This document shows, piece after piece, positions 6,513-11,011 of a stretch of 11,011 nucleotides of DNA. The notes under the pieces were generated by a model, which saw only the letters and a list, made by a program, of their open reading frames with translations, ran no database searches and was not told the DNA's origin. The stretch lies in contig CAIRTT010000298.1 of the NCBI GenBank assembly GCA_903881535.1, forward strand, positions 1 to 11,011. Direction: 5' to 3'. The stretch comes from an uncultured Armatimonadota bacterium (GTDB lineage: Bacteria > Armatimonadota > Armatimonadia > Armatimonadales > Armatimonadaceae). Positions within the stretch are counted from its first letter, which is position 1. Each line of letters begins with the position of its first letter. The translations under genes were made by a program, and so were the position numbers.

Positions 6513-7766
6513 TTAGGCAGCCTGTTGGGTCTTATACAGATATTCGAGCTCACTTGTACCCAAGACGTACCCGGATGTAAGGACGACCTCACTAACTTCG
6601 GACTGACTCGGAAGCTCATACATACACGGTCCAAGCAAGCGTTCCATAATTGTCCGCAGGCCACGTGCACCGGTCCCAAGCGTAATGGCTTTGCGGGCGA
6701 TTTCAAGTTTTGCATCTTCGGTTACAGTGAGTTTCACACCGTCCAACTCGAGCAGTCGGGCATACTGTCGCATCAGCGCATTCTTGGGCTCCTGCAACAC
6801 ACGCACCATACTTGTTTCGTCCAAGGCATCCAGGGCACACATCACCGGAAGTCGCCCGACAAATTCGGGAATCAAACCGAAGCGTACAAAGTCTTCCGGC
6901 TCAAGGTCTGTTGTTGTAACAAGTGGAGACGCATCCACGGCTGTTGCAAGAAATCCCATCCCCTGGACCTGACGCCGTTTATTAATCGCATCTTGAAGGC
7001 CATCAAACGCACCACCGCACATGAAGAGAATGTTCTTCGTGTCGATTTGAAGGTATTCCTGTTGAGGATGTTTCCGTCCGCCCTGTGGGGGAACGTTGGC
7101 GACGGTACCTTCCAGGATCTTGAGAAGGGCCTGCTGGACTCCTTCCCCACTAACATCACGCGTTATACTCGGGCCATCTTGCTTTCGACAGATTTTATCA
7201 ATTTCATCGATAAAGATGATTCCATTTTCGGCCAAGGAGATTGCTTCATCTTGTGATGATGCCATCGCTTCAGCGGCAGAAATCAAGCGTAGAAGAATGT
7301 TCTCTACATCTTCACCAACATAGCCAGCTTCGGTTAGAGCTGTTGCATCTGCAATTGCAAATGGAACCCCAATGGTCCGTGCGAGTGTCTGTGCGAGAAG
7401 CGTCTTACCAGATCCACTGGGTCCCATTAAGAGGATATTCGACTTTTGAATCTCAACATCGGATGCTGGCGCATCAATCCGTTTATAATGGTTGTAAACG
7501 GCAATTGACAATGCACGCTTAGCAGCATCCTGCCCAATTACGTATTGGTCTAGGATTGCGTGGAGTTCTTTTGGCTTTAGTGTCTTGGAAGAGACTAGGG
7601 GCTCAACAGATTTTGAATCAGATTTGAGAATTTCAAGACAAAGGGAAACACAGTCAGTACAAATACCGCCGTATATTCCTAAAACCAACTTCCGAACGAC
7701 ATCCCGATGTTTACCGCAAAGTACACACCTATCGTCGTTCGATTCCCAATCTTTCCGCTGTGCCAT
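6513..7766 (-). CDS. clpX: ATP-dependent unfoldase ClpX
   Basis: ClpX is the hexameric AAA+ ring that recognises, unfolds and threads proteins into ClpP. From the chosen ATG it has 417 residues. The four-cysteine zinc domain is at Cys14, Cys17, Cys36 and Cys39; Walker A GPSGSGKT is at 115-122, the pore loop GYVG at 148-151, Walker B IIFIDEID at 183-190, the RKH loop at 231-233, FGLIPEFVGRLP at 296-307 with its arginine at 305, and sensor 2 GARGLR at 366-371. The ClpP-docking loop reads MGF (270-272) where IGF or LGF is usual. The start at 7766 has AGG 7 nt upstream; a GTG at 7808 would add 14 residues before the zinc domain and has no ribosome-binding site. It lies 48 nt downstream of clpP in the same direction. 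Confidence 0.96.
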   Translation of the reverse strand: MAQRKDWESNDDRCVLCGKHRDVVRKLVLGIYGGICTDCVSLCLEILKSDSKSVEPLVSSKTLKPKELHAILDQYVIGQDAAKRALSIAVYNHYKRIDAPASDVEIQKSNILLMGPSGSGKTLLAQTLARTIGVPFAIADATALTEAGYVGEDVENILLRLISAAEAMASSQDEAISLAENGIIFIDEIDKICRKQDGPSITRDVSGEGVQQALLKILEGTVANVPPQGGRKHPQQEYLQIDTKNILFMCGGAFDGLQDAINKRRQVQGMGFLATAVDASPLVTTTDLEPEDFVRFGLIPEFVGRLPVMCALDALDETSMVRVLQEPKNALMRQYARLLELDGVKLTVTEDAKLEIARKAITLGTGARGLRTIMERLLGPCMYELPSQSEVSEVVLTSGYVLGTSELEYLYKTQQAA

Positions 7767-7814
7767 GAAACAACCTATTTCCTGAGCGACGTTGCCCAGA
7801 TAGGCCACATCACA

Positions 7815-8393
7815 TCAACGTACTAGCACCTGGTCTACCAAACCGTATGCGGTCGCTTCTTCCGCGGACATGAAGTAATCACGATCCATGTCTTTTACGA
7901 TTCGTTCAAGCTCTTGCCCTGTTTGTCGTTGCAAGATTCCTGCCAGAAGGTCTTGATACTTCAACATTTCCTTGTATTGAATACCAATATCAGAGGCGGT
8001 CCCTTGGGTGCCTCCACTAACCTGATGAATCATTATTCGTGAATGTGGAAGCGCATAGCGCTTTCCCTTGGCGCCACCCGTCAGGAGGATAGCTCCCATC
8101 GACGCAGCCTGTCCTACACAGATTGTAGCGACATCACACTGCACTAAGTTCATGGTGTCAAAGATCGCAAGTCCTGCACTCACAGAACCGCCTGGTGAGT
8201 TCACATATAGCTCAATGTCCCGATTGCGATCTTCGCGCTCAAGGAACAAAAGCTGAGCGATTACAATGTTCGCTACAGTATCGTCAATCGCATCCCCCAG
8301 AAAGATAATGCGATCCCGAAGTAATCTTGAGTAGATGTCAAAGAACCGTTCACCACGGGCGGATTGTTCAACAACACTTGGGATTATCGGCAT
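7815..8393 (-). CDS. clpP: ATP-dependent Clp protease proteolytic subunit ClpP
   Basis: ClpP forms the two-ring, fourteen-subunit serine peptidase chamber served by ClpX and, in species that have it, ClpC. The 192-residue protein has the normal length. The catalytic triad is visible: Ser98 in GQAASMGA, His123 in RIMIHQ, and Asp172 in DRDYFMSAEEA. The oxyanion-site region VNSPGGSVSAG is at about 64-74. The N-terminal PSVVEQSARGERFFDIYSRLL is typical for processed or loop-forming ClpP ends. The ATG has GGAG 10 nt upstream. It sits 33 nt after tig and 48 nt before clpX, the widespread tig-clpP-clpX order, and the three are probably co-transcribed. All key residues are present, so activity is expected. 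Confidence 0.97.
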   Translation of the reverse strand: MPIIPSVVEQSARGERFFDIYSRLLRDRIIFLGDAIDDTVANIVIAQLLFLEREDRNRDIELYVNSPGGSVSAGLAIFDTMNLVQCDVATICVGQAASMGAILLTGGAKGKRYALPHSRIMIHQVSGGTQGTASDIGIQYKEMLKYQDLLAGILQRQTGQELERIVKDMDRDYFMSAEEATAYGLVDQVLVR

Positions 8394-8426
8394 CGCATTA
8401 TTTCTCCATCGTTCGTCAGGGACTAA

Positions 8427-9944
8427 CTAACCTTCAGCTTCAGCATCAGCCTTTTTGGTCCGCTTACGCGGCGCAGGCTTTGCATCGGTTCCATCAGCCT
8501 CAGAAACAGCAACATCATCTGTCGCTTCCTTAGCCTTAGCAGGTTTGCGCTTTGGCTTTGCAGGAGTTTCCTCGGCAGCCGCTTCGACAGCAACTGACTC
8601 AACCGAAGTAAGAGCTTCGTTTGCTGCACGCATTTCATCCGCTGTGTAGGAGTTTTCCGACACAACAGCTTCAGAGCGAAGGAACGCAAGAATCTTCTGT
8701 GTCATCGCCTGATCACGGTACTGATTCAGCGTATTGTTCTGTTCTGCATACTTGCGTACAGCCCCGGCGCTAACCTTGGCTGCAACAGCACGTGCTTCAA
8801 TCTGCACATCAACATCGGCGTCATCGACTGTAATCGACTCTTCCCGTGCGATCTGCGCAAGTGTCAGGCTGTTGGAGATACGAACACGTGCCCCGGATGA
8901 CATCTCTTCCAAAATCTGCTCGACGGACTTGCCGGTAGCTGAAAGATACTGTTCGACCGTGATGTTCTGTTCTCGAAGTCGCTCTTCAAGCTGGCGAGCT
9001 TCGGCTTCGACTTCAGCACGCAGCAAAATGTCAGGGAAGTTGACGGATGCATTTGCAACAGCAGCCTGCACAAGTTTGACATCCAGCTCATTGTTAGACA
9101 TTTCATCGGAGGAAGCGTTCAACCCCTCGCGAATCGCGATGAGCAGCTCATCGACAGTCTTAGCAGTAGGATGCGCCTTTGCAGCAAACTCATCGTTCAC
9201 TTCCGGAAGGTTCTTTTGTCGAACTTCCGTTACTGTGATACCGAACGTTGCCTTCTTGCCCTGAAGTGTCTCATCCGGAAAATCCGTTGGATAGATAGCC
9301 TCAATGGTTTTTACATCACCAGCAGTCAAACCAATTAGGCCATTGTCGAGATCAGGGATATTCCGACCAATCTCAATAACCGTAGCCTTGGGTTCTGCAA
9401 GCTCAGGAAGATCTTTTCCTTCGACGGATGCTGTGAGGTCCACAAGTACCATGTCACCGGTCTGTGAGATTGCGCCTTCGACAACCTCAAACTGAGAGTG
9501 GCGTGCACGAAGCTGTTCAACCTGCTCAGTGACATCGGCGTCAGTGATAATCAGATTTCGCTTTTCGACTGCAAGACCCTTGTATTCACCGAGTTCAACA
9601 TTGGGTGCCAATGGAACGGTGGCCTTGAAGACCAACTCCCCACCCTCTGGATACTCAATAAACTCAAATTCAGGATCGTGGAAAGGAACTATGCCTTCCT
9701 GCTCAAGGGCGGCCTTATAAATATCCGGAACGGACATTTCAACTGCACGCTGACGCACTGCACCTGGATCGACATACTTGAGTGCCATCAGCGCAGGTAC
9801 TTTGCCACGGCGGAAGCCAGGCAGTTGTACTTTTGCAATGGCTTGTTGCTCAGCCTTTTTGCGAGAACCCTCGAGATGCTCTTCACCAACGGTGATCGTC
9901 AGTTGAACCTTACATGGGTCAATCTGTTCATTTACAACCTGCAT
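8427..9944 (-). CDS. tig: Trigger factor, ribosome-associated chaperone, with long charged tail
   Basis: Trigger factor docks at the ribosome exit tunnel, shelters new chains and has prolyl isomerase activity. The 505-residue protein shows the ribosome-binding domain with GFRRGKVP at 43-50, an FKBP-type isomerase domain (about 163-245) opening with GDMVLVDLTASVEG, and the helical chaperone domain (about 260-445). About 58 residues after 447 form a low-complexity Ala/Lys/Glu/Pro tail with basic clusters KPKRKPAK (463-470) and RKRTKK (493-498), making it longer than the usual 430 or so. The ATG at 9944 follows AAGGAGAAGG by 6 nt and starts the typical MQVVNEQ sequence. A longer reading from 10013 would run through the tRNA terminator and is rejected. 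No clear promoter was found between that terminator and the gene. Confidence 0.96.
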   Translation of the reverse strand: MQVVNEQIDPCKVQLTITVGEEHLEGSRKKAEQQAIAKVQLPGFRRGKVPALMALKYVDPGAVRQRAVEMSVPDIYKAALEQEGIVPFHDPEFEFIEYPEGGELVFKATVPLAPNVELGEYKGLAVEKRNLIITDADVTEQVEQLRARHSQFEVVEGAISQTGDMVLVDLTASVEGKDLPELAEPKATVIEIGRNIPDLDNGLIGLTAGDVKTIEAIYPTDFPDETLQGKKATFGITVTEVRQKNLPEVNDEFAAKAHPTAKTVDELLIAIREGLNASSDEMSNNELDVKLVQAAVANASVNFPDILLRAEVEAEARQLEERLREQNITVEQYLSATGKSVEQILEEMSSGARVRISNSLTLAQIAREESITVDDADVDVQIEARAVAAKVSAGAVRKYAEQNNTLNQYRDQAMTQKILAFLRSEAVVSENSYTADEMRAANEALTSVESVAVEAAAEETPAKPKRKPAKAKEATDDVAVSEADGTDAKPAPRKRTKKADAEAEG

Positions 9945-9981
9945 CGCAAACCTTCTCCTTGCCCCACCATAGTGACCAGTA

Positions 9982-10020
9982 ACAAAATAAAAGGTACCGG
10001 ACGCATAAAGCACCAGTACC
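9982..10020 (-). terminator. Intrinsic terminator after tRNA-Gly
   Basis: On the - strand GGTACTGGTGC pairs with GCGTCCGGTACC (hairpin 9993-10020) around a TTTAT loop, giving about 11 pairs with one bulge and two wobbles. TTTTATTTT follows at once. It lies 26 nt after the tRNA-Gly 3' end and 38 nt before the tig ATG, so it should separate most tRNA transcription from tig. Confidence 0.75.
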
Positions 10021-10045
10021 CGCTAAGCCACCCAAATATGGGGGA

Positions 10046-10117
<72 letters not shown>

Positions 10118-10135
10118 ATGACCTTTGCGTGATGA

Positions 10136-10216
10136 TGGGCGAGAGGGGAGTTGAACCCCTACGCCTTGCGGCACTGGCTCCTAAGACCAGCGTGTCTGCC
10201 ATTTCACCACTCGCCC
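10136..10216 (-). tRNA. tRNA-Leu (anticodon UAG)
   Basis: The 81-nt gene has acceptor GGGCGAG/CTCGCCC, anticodon arm CTGGT-CTTAGGA-GCCAG with anticodon UAG, and a long variable arm (TGCCGCAAGGCGT) as expected for a class II leucine tRNA. The T arm is AGGGG-TTCAACT-CCCCT and the discriminator is A. CCA is not encoded. It is the first gene of the tRNA pair. Confidence 0.97.
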
Positions 10217-10240
10217 TTATCGAGCTTGTCAACGACCGAT

Positions 10241-10269
10241 AAGATACCATTCACGCAAAGCGCTGTCAA
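10241..10269 (-). promoter_or_regulatory. Sigma70-type promoter for the tRNA-Leu/tRNA-Gly pair
   Basis: On the - strand a perfect -35 TTGACA (10264-10269) and a -10 TATCTT (10241-10246) are exactly 17 nt apart. The start would fall near 10234, about 18 nt before tRNA-Leu. The -35 box begins one base after the clpC stop. A dyad TTATCG/CGATAA (10237-10242 and 10217-10222) overlaps the -10 box and the start. Confidence 0.82.
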
Positions 10270-10270
10270 G

Positions 10271-11011
10271 TCAACCTTGCTCTGAAGCCTCTATTCTTAG
10301 AGGTTCGGAACCCTCACTTGACTCTTCTATCGCGTTGTCCTCGACTTTGCGGAAGACAACGACTGCCGTCTCCCCTTCGCCATCCAGTACGGCTTCAATA
10401 GTATCACCTGATGTGAATCTACCAAGCAATACTTCATCAGATAATGGATCTTCGACCAATCGTTGGACAGCCCTTCTTAGCGGCCGTGCACCGTATTGTG
10501 GGTCAAATCCGACCAGAGCAAGCCTGTCAATCACTGCATCTTGGACAAGTAGCGTCATCCCCTGCTGTGCAACCTGCTTTCGAACTGAGGAAAGCATCAG
10601 GTCTACAATCAAACGGATTTCCTTCGCAGTCAGCGATTGGAAGACGATAATGTCGTCCAAGCGGTTAATAAACTCCGGTCGGAATACCCTCTTGATATCT
10701 TCCTGAATACGCTCTTTCATTGCAGAGTGTTCTGCTGCGGTAACACCTTGCAGGACATCCTTACGGAGACCAATAGATGGCTCCCGGTTGATATGTTGAC
10801 TTCCGATATTACTGGTCATAATCAGAACACAGTGCCGGAAGTCTACAACACGTCCCTGCGAATCCGTCAAGCGACCATCTTCCATGACTTGCAAGAGAAG
10901 GTTGAAGACTTCAGGATGGGCTTTCTCGACTTCATCGAGCAAAATCACAGAATACGGATTCCGCCGAATCACCTCTGTTAGCTGACCACCATCCTCAAAG
11001 CCAACATAGCC
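10271..11011 (-). CDS. clpC: ClpC-type AAA+ unfoldase, C-terminal part (partial)
   Basis: The frame is open from the window edge to TGA at 10271-10273, giving the last 246 residues of a Hsp100 protein whose start lies to the right. It covers the second ATPase domain from GYVGFEDGGQLTEV, through Walker B VILLDEVEKAHPEVFN, RLTDSQGRVVDF and the sensor 1 region MTSNIGS, to the C-terminal small domain with the sensor 2 motif YGARPLRR. GGQLTE, DSQGR and the short acidic tail (ESSEGSEPLRIEASEQG) favour ClpC over ClpB, which usually has GGYLTE and DGQGR. ClpC works with adaptors and ClpP to degrade regulators and damaged proteins. The N-terminal domains that would settle the call, and any CtsR-type promoter, are outside the window. 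It reads toward the tRNA, tig, clpP and clpX genes. Confidence 0.88.
   Translation of the reverse strand, partial: GYVGFEDGGQLTEVIRRNPYSVILLDEVEKAHPEVFNLLLQVMEDGRLTDSQGRVVDFRHCVLIMTSNIGSQHINREPSIGLRKDVLQGVTAAEHSAMKERIQEDIKRVFRPEFINRLDDIIVFQSLTAKEIRLIVDLMLSSVRKQVAQQGMTLLVQDAVIDRLALVGFDPQYGARPLRRAVQRLVEDPLSDEVLLGRFTSGDTIEAVLDGEGETAVVVFRKVEDNAIEESSEGSEPLRIEASEQG

Noticed and set aside
6444..7256. 270-codon open frame on the + strand across the clpX 3' half
   Set aside because: It is antisense to conserved ClpX motifs, has an unusual Cys/His/Thr-rich composition, and no ribosome-binding site or family match is apparent.
7767..7808. GTG start for clpX at 7808
   Set aside because: No ribosome-binding site precedes it, while the ATG at 7766 has AGG at correct spacing and gives the usual distance to the zinc cysteines.
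8384..8398. Five-codon frame (MRCR-stop) overlapping the clpP start
   Set aside because: It is very short and out of frame, with no evidence that it is translated.
9945..10013. Longer tig reading starting at 10013
   Set aside because: The extra 23 residues are encoded by the tRNA terminator hairpin and the ribosome-binding site region; the ATG at 9944 starts the typical trigger factor N terminus.

Overview
The window is ordinary chromosomal DNA from a bacterium. It is gene-dense, close to half GC by eye, and shows no phage, transposon or CRISPR signal. A YbbR-repeat protein next to glmM, a ClpC-type AAA+ unfoldase and a separate E1 alpha/E1 beta pyruvate dehydrogenase argue against a proteobacterium. 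They fit Firmicutes-like or other Terrabacteria-type lineages such as Armatimonadota or Chloroflexota. I cannot name the phylum from the sequence alone.

Region 1 (1-2408, + strand) holds the end of a YbbR-domain protein, a complete glmM and a membrane protein coupled to glmM by a 4-nt overlap. In many Gram-positive bacteria ybbR (cdaR) and glmM follow the cyclic-di-AMP synthase gene cdaA; that gene, if present, lies left of the window. The third gene is the most unusual item here: about three membrane helices followed by a cytosolic domain whose layout resembles a macro (ADP-ribose-binding) fold with its ligand motifs eroded.

Region 2 (2409-6421, + strand) is a pyruvate dehydrogenase operon: a regulatory stretch with two dyads, a TATAAT box and leader hairpins, then pdhA (E1 alpha), pdhB (E1 beta) and pdhC (E2), then a 123-residue unknown gene. 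The four genes overlap or nearly touch. A long hairpin with T tracts on both sides ends the operon. The E3 gene (lpd) is absent.

Region 3 (6513-11011, - strand) is a protein quality-control block, read from right to left: the 3' part of clpC, a tRNA pair (Leu-UAG, Gly-GCC) with its own consensus promoter and terminator, then tig (trigger factor), clpP and clpX. Trigger factor handles new chains at the ribosome, ClpX unfolds substrates into the ClpP peptidase, and ClpC is an alternative ClpP partner. Regions 2 and 3 converge on the shared terminator zone at about 6361-6512.
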